64,000 bases of DNA, taken from NCBI RefSeq assembly GCF_030580865.1, contig NZ_JAUQSY010000023.1, positions 1 to 64,000 of the forward strand, read 5' to 3'. The DNA comes from Hymenobacter aranciens (GTDB taxonomy: Bacteria > Bacteroidota > Bacteroidia > Cytophagales > Hymenobacteraceae). Positions 46,250-55,079 of this stretch are shown one piece after another; the first letter of the stretch is position 1, and each line of letters begins with the position of its first letter. Both the position numbers and the translations under genes were made by a program. The notes beneath the pieces are model-generated. The model was given only the letters and a program-made list of their open reading frames with translations. It was not told where the DNA came from and ran no database searches.

Positions 46250-47866
46250 ATGCAAGTTCTTTTACGGTTCTTCGCTCTCCTATTCGTGGCGCTCTGCCTG
46301 GGCTTCGGCCAGCAGGCGCAGGCCACGCACATCCAGGGTGGCGACCTGACCTACACTTCGCTCGGCGGCAACTAGTACCGCGTGGTATTGAAGATGTACC
46401 GCGACTGCTCGGGCGCGACGCTGCCTGCGTCGATGACGCTCTTGGTCAAAAACGGCTGCAACGGCACCACGCAGGGCAGCTATCCGATGAACCCGGTGCC
46501 CAATTCCATCACGGTAGGCACGCAGTATTGCGCTACTGCTAGCGGCCTCTGTGCTCCTAGTGGGCCAGATAACTTCGAAAGCAACACATACGCCACCAGT
46601 GCCATCACCGTCACCCCGGGCCAGTAGCTGCTGAGCACCGAAATCTGCTGCCGCCCCAGCACCGCCAATCTGGTGGGCCAAGCTACCTTCCGCTACGAAG
46701 CAGCGCTAAATAATCAGATAACGACGGGCAGCACGATGCAAACCATCGTCAATAGCTCCCCGGTGTCGCCGAGCAACCCGGCTTTCTTCATTCCCTGGAA
46801 GCAAGCCTCCCTCCTTAGCAACACCGCTTTCGATGCCGATGGCGACTCGCTGGTGTACTCGCTTGACCAACCGATTTCGGCCTGTGGCAATGTGTATGTA
46901 TCCTATAAACCTTATCCCAGTTTTACGCAGGTTCAACTGAGTCCCAACTGCTATCTGCTCCCTGGTTCGACACTCCCGGCTATGTTCTCGGCTACGAATC
47001 CCGTTGTCGTGCGTGGCGATATTACTGGCAATTGCCCCAGCCGCACCCTGGTACCCAGCCCCAATGGCTTTGCCTTCGACGCCACTACCGGTGCTTTGCT
47101 GGTAGACCCCTCCCGCTATGTGGCAAATTCACCTTCGGCCGATGGCGAAAACAAATACGTAGTGGTGGTGAAAATCACTGAATACCGCAAAATTAGCGGC
47201 AGCTACGTGGTAGTAGGCAGCACCCGCCGCGACCTATTCGTAACCGTATACGACTGCGGTACTAACCAGATGCTCACCCTCACCCGCACCATAGGCGTGC
47301 AGGTAGGCACCTCGCAGGTGCAACAGCCTATCGGCATGCCCATCCCGGTGCTGGCCGGCGAGCCCATCAGCGTAAACCTGACGGCCACCGACCGCAACCC
47401 CGGCCAAACCCTGACGCTCTCGCTGATGCACAACAACGTGCCGGGCGTGACGCTGCAGAACCCCGGGTCGGGTGTGGCCCGCCTCAACTTCACACCGCCG
47501 CTCAGACTGCCCAACGGCCTTTACCGCGTGCCAGTGACGGTGGAAGACAACGCCTGCCCCCTCAGGGGCAACGAAACCCAGTTGCTGACTTTCCGTGTGC
47601 ACCGCACGCTGGCCACCCGCGCCGCTACCACCATTGCCGCCTACCCCACGCCCTTCACCAGCGAAGTGCAGTTTCAGCTGACCAAGTCCGGCGTGCAGCA
47701 GCTCGGCGTGTACGACCAGCTGGGCCGCCTCGTCACGACGCTCCGCAGCCAGGCCGACGGCTCGGTGCGCTGGCAGCCCGGCACCGAGCTGCCAGCGGGC
47801 CTCTATTTTGCCCGCTCGGGCGATGGTAGCCAGCTGATTCGCCTGCTGCGTAGCGACACGAAGTAA
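46250..47866 (+). pseudogene. T9SS-secreted protein with two in-frame TAG codons
   Basis: One continuous frame of 539 codons runs from ATG 46250 to the TAA at 47866, broken only by TAG at codon 42 (46373) and codon 126 (46625). It begins with a signal peptide (LLRFFALLFVALCLGFGQQA), then ATHIQGGDLTYTSLGGN, and continues LLSTEICCRPSTANLVGQAT, AFDADGDSLVYSLDQP, VVVVKITEYRKISGSYVVVG. It ends in a T9SS tail (AAYPTPFTSEVQFQLTKSGV, GLYFARSGDGSQLIRLLRSD). The intact paralogue at 49267 has Gln (CAA) and Trp (TGG) at the two positions, so each stop is explained by one or two base changes. The product is probably truncated at 41 residues. It resembles gliding-associated surface proteins. Confidence 0.85.
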
Positions 47867-47883
47867 GCTGACTTCAATTTATG

Positions 47884-47920
47884 AAAAATGCCCCGCTGGC
47901 TTGGCCAGCGGGGCATTTTT
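47884..47920. terminator. Bidirectional terminator
   Basis: AAAAATGCCCCGCTGGC and GCCAGCGGGGCATTTTT, 17-bp arms with a 3-nt loop, between the plus-strand gene ending at 47866 and the convergent nuclease gene. Confidence 0.92.
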
Positions 47921-47948
47921 TGTTTTAGCGCGATGGGCTGAAGATGGC

Positions 47949-48836
47949 TCAGCTAGTGGGGCCGTTGTCCACGCGCGATTCGATAGTGCTCTGGATAGTG
48001 GTGGAGACAGCCGACAGCAGGTCGAGGCCCGTGGCAGCTTCAATGGCGTTGACGGTGGTTCGGTAGCCGGCCCAGGAGGTGCTCACCGACTGGTTGTTGG
48101 GCATGTTGATGGCGATGACGCGGGTGCTGGTGGTCACGCGGCTCACGTCGCTGCTGCCGTTGGGCAGCACTACAATTACCTTCCAGCAATTGGCGGGCAC
48201 CGTGACTTTGCCGCTGGCGATGGTGGTTTTGTAGCCATTGAGGCCGGTGCCGCCGGTGCCGTAGCTCCCGCAGATGATGTAGAGCTCGTTGCCGGCATCG
48301 ATGAGCGTGCGGCAGTAATTTTCGAGCCCGGCCCAGCCGCGCTGGTTCACGTTGGCGGCCTGCGGAATCATGTTGGTCATGAGAAAGGTAGCCGAGTTGT
48401 CGGCCACCGAGCCGGTGCGGTCGGCCGAGGGGCAATTGTGGCCACGGTCGAAGCCCGAGCCGGTGTAGCTGCTGCTGGTGGCGCGGAACCAGCCACTGGG
48501 CAGCGTAGCATCGGCGGCAAAGTTGTCTTGGCGCGGGGTGCTGCCTACCCAGGCGCTGCTCAGGTGCCAGCTCACCCAGTTTGGGATGCCGCGGTCGCGG
48601 TGATACGAGGCCGAGTATTGGGTTTTGGACAGCAGGTAGTTGGTGTAGTTAGTGGCATTAGTGGTGGCCCCACTGGGGTTGCCCAGCGCCAAGTGGCTGT
48701 CGCGGGTGGCCGTCGCAGCCTGCGTGTTGACGGCGGCGGTAGGAGTTGTGGGCACATTTTGCTCGTCTTTCGAGCACGATACGGCCAGGGCCAGGAGTGC
48801 CGCCAGGCTAGCCGCACAGGTAAAAGTAAACTTCAT
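47949..48836 (-). CDS. DNA/RNA non-specific endonuclease (NucA type), lipoprotein
   Basis: This 295-residue protein starts MKFTFTCAASLAALLALAVS with the lipobox LAVSCSKD, so it is a lipoprotein anchored outside the cytoplasm. The nuclease domain (~60-290) shows NYLLSKTQYSASYHRDRGIP, WVSWHLSSAWVG, SGFDRGHNCPSADRTGS (catalytic DRGH of the beta-beta-alpha-metal fold), FLMTNMIPQAANVNQRGWAG and LYIICGSYGTGG. Family members degrade DNA and RNA; a nutritional or biofilm role outside the cell is plausible. An upstream in-frame Met (48890) was rejected because the lipoprotein signal begins at 48836. It is convergent with the preceding gene and divergent from the one at 49267. Confidence 0.92.
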   Translation of the reverse strand: MKFTFTCAASLAALLALAVSCSKDEQNVPTTPTAAVNTQAATATRDSHLALGNPSGATTNATNYTNYLLSKTQYSASYHRDRGIPNWVSWHLSSAWVGSTPRQDNFAADATLPSGWFRATSSSYTGSGFDRGHNCPSADRTGSVADNSATFLMTNMIPQAANVNQRGWAGLENYCRTLIDAGNELYIICGSYGTGGTGLNGYKTTIASGKVTVPANCWKVIVVLPNGSSDVSRVTTSTRVIAINMPNNQSVSTSWAGYRTTVNAIEAATGLDLLSAVSTTIQSTIESRVDNGPTS

Positions 48837-49106
48837 AAAGCGGGGGATTGGGGGAATAGTGGTGCAGAATTGCCCGGCAAAATTCCTCACTCCGTGCCCG
48901 AAAACGACACGGTTAATGTTATCAAAAAATCAAGCCCGATAACCGTCGGCTAGCTATTAAAATTCAATGGTAATGTTCAGCTTATTCATGGCAGATAATA
49001 GTCAACGTAGTACGGCGCTACCGTCGATGCCAAAATTTTATACCCTCTTCCCGAAGGCCACAGTGGCCTTTTTCGCGCTTACGCGCCTATTCACAACCGC
49101 TTACCC

Positions 49107-49136
49107 TTGCATTGCGAGAAACTTCGCTTACCTTGG
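49107..49136 (+). promoter_or_regulatory. Putative promoter of the secreted protein at 49267
   Basis: TTG (49107-49109), 19 nt, then TACCTTGG (49129-49136), seven of eight matches to TAnnTTTG. The 48837-49266 gap is AT-rich and otherwise seems empty. Confidence 0.5.
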
Positions 49137-49266
49137 GGCCACGGATAACCGTATATTGTTTTCTGGCCGCTGGTGACGTGCACCTGCCCTGCTGACAAGG
49201 CCGTTACCTCAGCTTTATGGTCCCATTTGCAAGCTTATTTCTTCACTTCACCTTTTTCACTTCCAC

Positions 49267-50889
49267 ATGAATACTTTTTTACGCTTCTCCTCCATTCTGC
49301 TGCTGGGAGCTGGCCTGCTGGCCAACCAGCCGGCCTTTGCCACACACGCCCAGGGCGGCGACCTGACGTACACCTCGCTGGGTAACAACCAATACCGCGT
49401 GGTGGTGCACCACTTCCGCGACTGCTCGGGCATTCCGGCACCCACCACGCTGCAGCTCACCTGTAAATCGAGTGGCTGCACCTCGACGACAGGCGTAGTG
49501 ACGGCCGTGATGAACCGTCAGGGCGCCACGCTCTACGGCAACCAGTATTGCGCCACGCTCACAGGCATTTGCACCACCAACGGCCCGGCCAACTACGAAA
49601 CCAACACCTTCGTGGCCACCGTGACGCTGCCGCCCGCCGCCGAGTGGGTGCTGAGCACCGAGGAGTGCTGCCGCCCCAGCACCGCCAACCTAGTGGGTCA
49701 GGCGACGTTCCGCTTCGAGGCCGTGCTGCGTAACCAAATCAGCGCCGGTGGCACCACCCAAACCATCGTTAACACCTCGCCGGTGTCGAGCAACCTGCCG
49801 GTGTTTTTCATTCCCTGGAAGCAGACTTCGCTGTTGAGCAACAGTGCTTTCGATGCCGACGGCGACTCGCTGGTGTACTCGCTCGACCGGCCGCTGGAAG
49901 GCTGCGGCACGTACACGGCCTACGCGCCGTATCCGGGTTCGCTTTGCACGCAGGCCGTGCTGAGCACCAGCCCGGCCTGCATGCTTAGCTGCCCGCCAAG
50001 CAGCCCGGCCACGTATTCGGCCACGCTGCCGGTAGCCGTTACCAACGATACTATCGGCCTGTGTCCCAATAAAACAGTCACGCCGCGCTTCGATTTTGAC
50101 ACCAACAGTGGCGCGCTGCGCGTGGAGCCGGCTTATTTTGACTCGGTGGCGGCTTCGTCGGCCGGCAAGAATAAGTACGTAGTGGTGGTGAAAATCACGG
50201 AGTACCGTAAGATTGGCGGTAGCTACGTGGTGGTGGGCACGGCCCGCCGCGACCTCTTCCTGACGGTGTATGACTGCGGGCGTAACGTCCCACCCACGTT
50301 CCTGCGCACGGCGGCCATGCAGGTGAGCACCAGCACCATCACTCAGTCACTCAACACCGTGATTCCTATTCGGGCCGGTGAGCCTGCTACGCTGACCCTC
50401 ACGGCTACCGACCGCAACCCAAACCAGGTAATTTCGATGTCGCTCGACTACAACACCGTGCCTGGTGCCCGCCTGGTAGCGGCCGGCTCCGGGACCGCCC
50501 GCCTCACCTTCACGCCCCCGCTAACCTTGCGCGATGGCCTGTACCGTGTAGCTGTGACGGCCGAAGACAATGCCTGCCCACTGAAAGGCAACGAAACTCA
50601 AACCCTTGCTTTCCGGGTGTATCGCTCACCTTTGGCCACGCGGCCGACGGCTGGCAGCGCCATCCTGGCCTACCCTACGCCCTTCACCAGCGAAGTGCAG
50701 TTTACGCTCAGCCAGCCCGGCGTGCAGCAGCTCACCATCTGCGACCAGCTGGGCCGCGTAGTGGGCCACGTGAACAGTTCGGTCGACGGCTCGGTGCGCT
50801 GGCAGCCCGGCGCCGAGGTGCCGGCCGGCCTTTACCTGGCCCGCGCTGCTAATGGCACGCAAACCGTGCGCCTGCTTCGCGCTAACTAA
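49267..50889 (+). CDS. T9SS-secreted surface protein (intact paralogue of 46250)
   Basis: This 540-residue protein has a signal peptide (FLRFSSILLLGAGLLANQPA, cleavage after FA). The region ATHAQGGDLTYTSLGNNQYR, HHFRDCSGIPAPTTLQLTCK and STEECCRPSTANLVGQATFR matches the N-terminal module of large gliding-motility-associated and T9SS proteins. AFDADGDSLVYSLDRP and KYVVVVKITEYRKIGGSYVV follow, then a cadherin- or Ig-like part (TLTATDRNPNQVISMSL). The T9SS sorting domain is ILAYPTPFTSEVQFTLSQPG...GLYLARAANGTQTVRLLRAN. Many Cys pairs suggest disulfides. It is about 60-70% similar to the interrupted gene 1.4 kb upstream, so the two are a local duplication with the nuclease gene in between. Confidence 0.88.
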   Translation: MNTFLRFSSILLLGAGLLANQPAFATHAQGGDLTYTSLGNNQYRVVVHHFRDCSGIPAPTTLQLTCKSSGCTSTTGVVTAVMNRQGATLYGNQYCATLTGICTTNGPANYETNTFVATVTLPPAAEWVLSTEECCRPSTANLVGQATFRFEAVLRNQISAGGTTQTIVNTSPVSSNLPVFFIPWKQTSLLSNSAFDADGDSLVYSLDRPLEGCGTYTAYAPYPGSLCTQAVLSTSPACMLSCPPSSPATYSATLPVAVTNDTIGLCPNKTVTPRFDFDTNSGALRVEPAYFDSVAASSAGKNKYVVVVKITEYRKIGGSYVVVGTARRDLFLTVYDCGRNVPPTFLRTAAMQVSTSTITQSLNTVIPIRAGEPATLTLTATDRNPNQVISMSLDYNTVPGARLVAAGSGTARLTFTPPLTLRDGLYRVAVTAEDNACPLKGNETQTLAFRVYRSPLATRPTAGSAILAYPTPFTSEVQFTLSQPGVQQLTICDQLGRVVGHVNSSVDGSVRWQPGAEVPAGLYLARAANGTQTVRLLRAN

Positions 50890-50909
50890 GCACAAGTCTC
50901 TATAACAGC

Positions 50910-50943
50910 AAAAATCCCCGCTGGCATGCCAGCGGGGATTTTT
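50910..50943. terminator. Bidirectional terminator
   Basis: AAAAATCCCCGCTGGCA (50910-50926) and TGCCAGCGGGGATTTTT (50927-50943), a perfect 34-bp palindrome after the stop at 50889. The GCTGGC core is also found in the terminator at 47884. Confidence 0.88.
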
Positions 50944-51132
50944 ATTATAAATATCGGGCTAAAAAATGTCGAACCAGAATTGATAATAAACACCAGTTTA
51001 GCTGGCTATAGCTCATGCAGCACAAGCAATTGGGCAGAATATGGTTTCCCCTTGCAGGCAGAAGACAGATAGTTGCTTGCAGCCTGCCCACCAGAGCCAG
51101 TGTACCAGCTCCGGGTGGCCAAGTAGTCATTA

Positions 51133-53313
51133 TTAGCGGCCAGCTACCATCAGTCGTTGCGAAGCCAGCTGCTTGCCAGCGGCATCACGCATCACCACAT
51201 GGTAGAGGCCGCTGGCCAGGTTAGTGGTGTTGACTGTGGTTTCCACCTCGGTCACAAGCTGCTGGCGCACTAGCTGGCCCATTTCGGAATATACTTCAGC
51301 CTTAGCGGCGGAGGTGAGGCCAGCGTAGCTCAGCGTGACGGCCTCGGTGGCGGGGTTCGGGTACAGCTGGAGTATGGCTGCCACAGCAGTCGGGCCTACT
51401 TTCAAGGCCACCACCGGCGAGAAAGCTTGCTTGTCGTCATTATCTACTTGGCGCAGGCGGTAGTAGAGCGTCGTCACGTTTTGTGTGGCGGCAGCAGCGT
51501 CGCGCAACATGTATTGCTGCGGGGTGCTGCTGTTGCCAGCGGCGGCCACCACGCCAATGGCGCGGAACGACGCTTCGCTACCCGTTGAGCGCTCCACCAC
51601 AAAGTGGCTGCTGTTTTTTTCCGAAGCGGTGGCCCAGCTGAGCTCGGCGCGGCCGTTGCTCCAGCGGACCGTGAAGGCCGTCAGCTCGACGGGTAGCGGG
51701 GCAGGCGGCGTCACGAGCAGCGGGAAATCGCCGGTGCGGTCGTCGGCAAAGGCGTAATACACACGGGTGCTCGACAGGGCCGTGAGGCCGCTGGCAATGG
51801 TCAGCTGCACTGAGCTGAAGTCGCGGGTAGTGTTGAAAAACACTTCCTGGCGGCCGTCGGGCAGCAGGCGCAGCGACAGCAGTTCGCGGCCCACGCGGCT
51901 TTCCAGCAGGTTGCCGCCGGCATCGTAGGTCGAGATAGTCATGTTATCGAGTACGCTGATGTCGAGCAGGCCCGAACCACCTACTACCATCCCGGCCCGG
52001 TTGCCGGCGCTGCCCGTGCCGTTCAGCTGCAGGCGCAGGCTCTGCTCGCCGCCCAGCGACAGCGGCAGGTTCATTTCAGCATACGAATTGGGGTCGGTCG
52101 AAGCGTTGGCGGCGTTCTGCGGATTCACTACCGAGCAGTTCACGCAGAGCAATCCATTGGTCGAAGTCTCGTAGTGCCCAGCGGGGCTCCCAAAATTGGA
52201 AAGCACATTGGTGTTGCCCTCAAATGCCCTTGGCTCAACACCAAAGCCGTAGTAAATGCGCAGATTATCGAGAGCCGAGAGCAGCCCTATGCGCTCTACC
52301 CGAACTTCATTAAAGGCATAGCTGGTAGGGAAGCTCACCTGCGCCTGCCCATCGGGCAGCACCGACAATTGCAGCAGGTCGCCGCCGACGTGCGACTCCT
52401 GCGGCACGCCGTTCAGCAGCGTCGTGATGCGCAGGCCCGCCAGCACGCTGGCATCGAGCAGCCCGGCGCTACCCAGCATAAAACCAGCGTAGTAACCCGC
52501 CGGCGAGGTGCCTTCCAGCCTGGTAGTTAGAGTGGCCGGGCAAGCTACCGTCAACAGGCTGCTGAAGCTGGCATAGTTCGACAAATCGTTATCCACGGCC
52601 CGCTCAGGGTTGCTCACATCCGTATTCACGCACACGCCGCTCGAGCCAGTGCCCGCCGTGCTGTATTGGTTGCCAGTGGCGCTGCCAAAGCGGGAAATGT
52701 AGCCCGCCACCTGCGGCTGCACCCGCGAGGGCACGGCGTAAGCATAATGCACACGCATGGCGTACGTAAGGTTTAATAAGCTACCCATCTCAATTTCAAT
52801 CTGATTGAAGGGCAGGCTAGCTGTAATTTCTAATTGGGTAGGCGTATCACGGTCCATTAGCGCCGCCTTCACTACCGACGGCGACACGATGCGGCTTTCC
52901 TGCAGTTGCAGCGAAGTGCCGGCCTGCAGGTAAGTGCGAATTACTACTACCCCAATTACCTGAAGCCCACCCAGCAAGCCCAGGCTGCCATTCGATACTA
53001 CCACGCCGGCGCGGTCGCCAGCGTTGCCGGTGCCGCTTAGCCCCAACCGCAGCTTTACCGACGAAGCCACCGACGAGTAGAGGGTTGCGTAGTTATTTAG
53101 GTCGGCATCGGCAGCACGGCTGCCGCGGTACACGCCACCACCGCAAAGCGCTGGAATAGTGCAATCGGCACTCGACTGAAACTGGCTGGTAGTGGAGTAA
53201 AAAACCGCCGCCGAGGCCTGCGGCGGAGCCGCTATTCCAAGCCCCGAGAGTAATAATAGAGCCAGCACCCACAGGCGCTGATGATATAGCGAAGTAATAG
53301 TTGCGGGTTTCAT
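51133..53313 (-). CDS. T9SS-sorted protein with three homologous beta modules
   Basis: This 726-residue protein has a signal peptide (HQRLWVLALLLLSGLGIAAP, cleavage near ASAA). Three modules of ~170 residues follow (~35-205, ~210-370, ~375-545). Each has a Cys-containing start (CGGGVYRGSRAADADLNNYA; CVNTDVSNPERAVDNDLSNY; CVNCSVVNPQNAANA), a RLRLGLSGTGNAGDRAG-like strand, a LLGGLQVIGV-like strand and an ESR segment. A linker VELTAFTVRWSNGRAELSWA leads to the T9SS sorting domain (LQLYPNPATEAVTLSYAG...GLYHVVMRDAAG). The domain type is not one I can name. The ATG at 53311-53313 was chosen because the signal peptide begins there. Confidence 0.85.
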   Translation of the reverse strand: MKPATITSLYHQRLWVLALLLLSGLGIAAPPQASAAVFYSTTSQFQSSADCTIPALCGGGVYRGSRAADADLNNYATLYSSVASSVKLRLGLSGTGNAGDRAGVVVSNGSLGLLGGLQVIGVVVIRTYLQAGTSLQLQESRIVSPSVVKAALMDRDTPTQLEITASLPFNQIEIEMGSLLNLTYAMRVHYAYAVPSRVQPQVAGYISRFGSATGNQYSTAGTGSSGVCVNTDVSNPERAVDNDLSNYASFSSLLTVACPATLTTRLEGTSPAGYYAGFMLGSAGLLDASVLAGLRITTLLNGVPQESHVGGDLLQLSVLPDGQAQVSFPTSYAFNEVRVERIGLLSALDNLRIYYGFGVEPRAFEGNTNVLSNFGSPAGHYETSTNGLLCVNCSVVNPQNAANASTDPNSYAEMNLPLSLGGEQSLRLQLNGTGSAGNRAGMVVGGSGLLDISVLDNMTISTYDAGGNLLESRVGRELLSLRLLPDGRQEVFFNTTRDFSSVQLTIASGLTALSSTRVYYAFADDRTGDFPLLVTPPAPLPVELTAFTVRWSNGRAELSWATASEKNSSHFVVERSTGSEASFRAIGVVAAAGNSSTPQQYMLRDAAAATQNVTTLYYRLRQVDNDDKQAFSPVVALKVGPTAVAAILQLYPNPATEAVTLSYAGLTSAAKAEVYSEMGQLVRQQLVTEVETTVNTTNLASGLYHVVMRDAAGKQLASQRLMVAGR

Positions 53314-53659
53314 GACAAGCTTTTTTAAATGCGGCACCTTTGCCAGTGGCACAGGTATCAATAGCCCGGCCAAGCTCGTAAAATATCTTTAAAATTCTGT
53401 TATTCACAATATTAAAAACACAAACCAAATTTACATCTGTCCCAAATCTGGAATTTCTTCCCAAATTGGGACCATTTGCTACTTTGGCTAAAAATCAGTT
53501 TTAGTCTTCGTTTGCAGCTTTGCATTTCCATTGCTCATTTAGGGCCCCGGCTGGCCCCTATTGCGGATATATTTCCGCGATAACGTCGTTAGCGTTTGGC
53601 TTGCTTACTTATACCGGCTGCAAGCACATAGCATTAATTTATACAATAAAATAATTAAT
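53314..53659. other. AT-rich divergent intergenic region
   Basis: This 346-nt gap lies between divergent genes and is AT-rich. TCCCAAAT occurs twice 13 nt apart (near 53442 and 53459), the second as the palindrome CCCAAATTGGG. TACTTTGG (53476-53483) is a -7-like box. The last 25 nt before ATG 53660 are almost only A and T. No gene is seen. Confidence 0.5.
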
Positions 53660-55021
53660 ATGACCTCACCTTTTCAAATTTTTGTAGTCGAGGATAATGA
53701 GTGGTATGGCGAGCTGCTGGTCCACCGCCTCAGCCAAAACTCTGACCACGTCGTGCGGCGCTTCACCACGGCCGCTGAATGCCTCGAACACCTCGGCGAC
53801 CGGCCCGACCTTATCACGCTTGATTATTCATTGCCCGATGCCAAAGGCGAGCAGCTGATGCGCCAGATTCAGGCCCGGCTGCCGGGCGTGGCCGTGATAG
53901 TGATTTCGGGTCAGGAAGACGTAAGCACGGCCGTAACCCTTTTGCGGGAAGGAGCTTATGACTACCTCGTGAAGAATGACGACACCCTGCCCCGGCTCTG
54001 GAATATTGTGGGTAAAGTGGAGCAGCAGGTGCGCCTGCGCCGCGAAAACGAGTTGCTGCGCCAGCAAATCGGGGCGCGCTACGCGCCGGCGCAGGCTATT
54101 CTGGGCGAACACCCGTCGGTCAAACAGTTACACGGACTGATTGCCAAAGCCGCCCGCACCAGCATCACAGTCAGTATTTCGGGCGAAACGGGCACGGGTA
54201 AGGAGTTGGTGGCACGGGCCATCCACTTCCAATCGACGCGCGCCAAACGGCCCTTTATAGCCGTGAACATGGCTGCTATTCCGCGCGAATTGCTCGAAAG
54301 TGAGCTATTTGGCTACGAGAAGGGAGCCTTCACGGGGGCAGCAGCCCGCCGCATCGGCCGGCTGGAAGAAGCCAACGGCGGCACTTTGTTTCTGGACGAA
54401 ATTGCGGACCTCGACCTGGCCCTGCAGGCCAAGCTGCTGCGCGTGCTGCAGGAGCGCGAAGTGACGCGCATCGGCGGCAACCAGCCCGTACCCTTCGATG
54501 TGCGGCTGGTGGTGGCTACGCACCGCGACCTGCTGGCCGAAGTGCAGGCCGGCCGCTTCCGCGAAGACCTGTATTACCGCCTGTTGGGCCTGCCCATTAC
54601 GGTGCCGCCGCTGCGGCAGCGCGGGCAGGATGTGCTGCTGCTGGCCGATTCGTTTGTGCGCGAGTTCTGCGCACAGAACAACCTGGCGTCGTGTCGCCTG
54701 AGCGACGAAGCCCGCAGGATGTTACTCGCGCACCCGTTTCCGGGCAATGTGCGCGAGCTGAAGGCCGTGGTGGAACTGGCCGCAGTGCTGGCCGACGGCG
54801 AAATTATTCAGGCGGAGCAGTTGCCGCTGCGGCAAAACCTCACGGCAACGCCGCCTCTGCACATGATGTCGCTGAAAGTGCAGACCACTGCCATCATTCA
54901 GAAATGCCTTCTGGAGATGAAGGGTGACGTGCTGGCTACGGCCGCGCGGCTGGACATCGGTAAGTCAACTATCTACCGCATGCTTAAGGACAAAGAAATT
55001 ATAGCGGAGCCAAGTAACTAG
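53660..55021 (+). CDS. NtrC-family sigma-54-dependent response regulator
   Basis: This 453-residue regulator has a receiver (1-125: FQIFVVEDNEWYGELLVHRL, LITLDYSLPDAKGEQLM with the phospho-Asp, YDYLVKNDD with the Lys). An AAA+ sigma-54-activating domain follows (~145-370): SISGETGTGKELVARAIH (Walker A), ELFGYEKGAFTGAAARRIGR (GAFTGA loop that contacts sigma-54), GGTLFLDEIADLDLALQAKL (Walker B) and FREDLYYRLLGLPITVPPLR. A Fis-type HTH closes the protein (~410-445: LLEMKGDVLATAARLDIGKS, TIYRMLKDKEI). It needs sigma-54 to act. The ATG at 53660 places the receiver at the start. The hybrid kinase 58 nt downstream is the likely partner. Confidence 0.93.
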   Translation: MTSPFQIFVVEDNEWYGELLVHRLSQNSDHVVRRFTTAAECLEHLGDRPDLITLDYSLPDAKGEQLMRQIQARLPGVAVIVISGQEDVSTAVTLLREGAYDYLVKNDDTLPRLWNIVGKVEQQVRLRRENELLRQQIGARYAPAQAILGEHPSVKQLHGLIAKAARTSITVSISGETGTGKELVARAIHFQSTRAKRPFIAVNMAAIPRELLESELFGYEKGAFTGAAARRIGRLEEANGGTLFLDEIADLDLALQAKLLRVLQEREVTRIGGNQPVPFDVRLVVATHRDLLAEVQAGRFREDLYYRLLGLPITVPPLRQRGQDVLLLADSFVREFCAQNNLASCRLSDEARRMLLAHPFPGNVRELKAVVELAAVLADGEIIQAEQLPLRQNLTATPPLHMMSLKVQTTAIIQKCLLEMKGDVLATAARLDIGKSTIYRMLKDKEIIAEPSN

Positions 55022-55079
55022 CAAAAGGCATTTTTTTGTACTTATCTTTTCGCGGTAGTTTAAACAGCCTGGTTGTTCG

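Noticed and set aside
53320..53660. Sigma-54 promoter before the NtrC-type gene
   Set aside because: GGCAC and TTGC at 53333-53342 are spaced too closely for the -24/-12 pattern.
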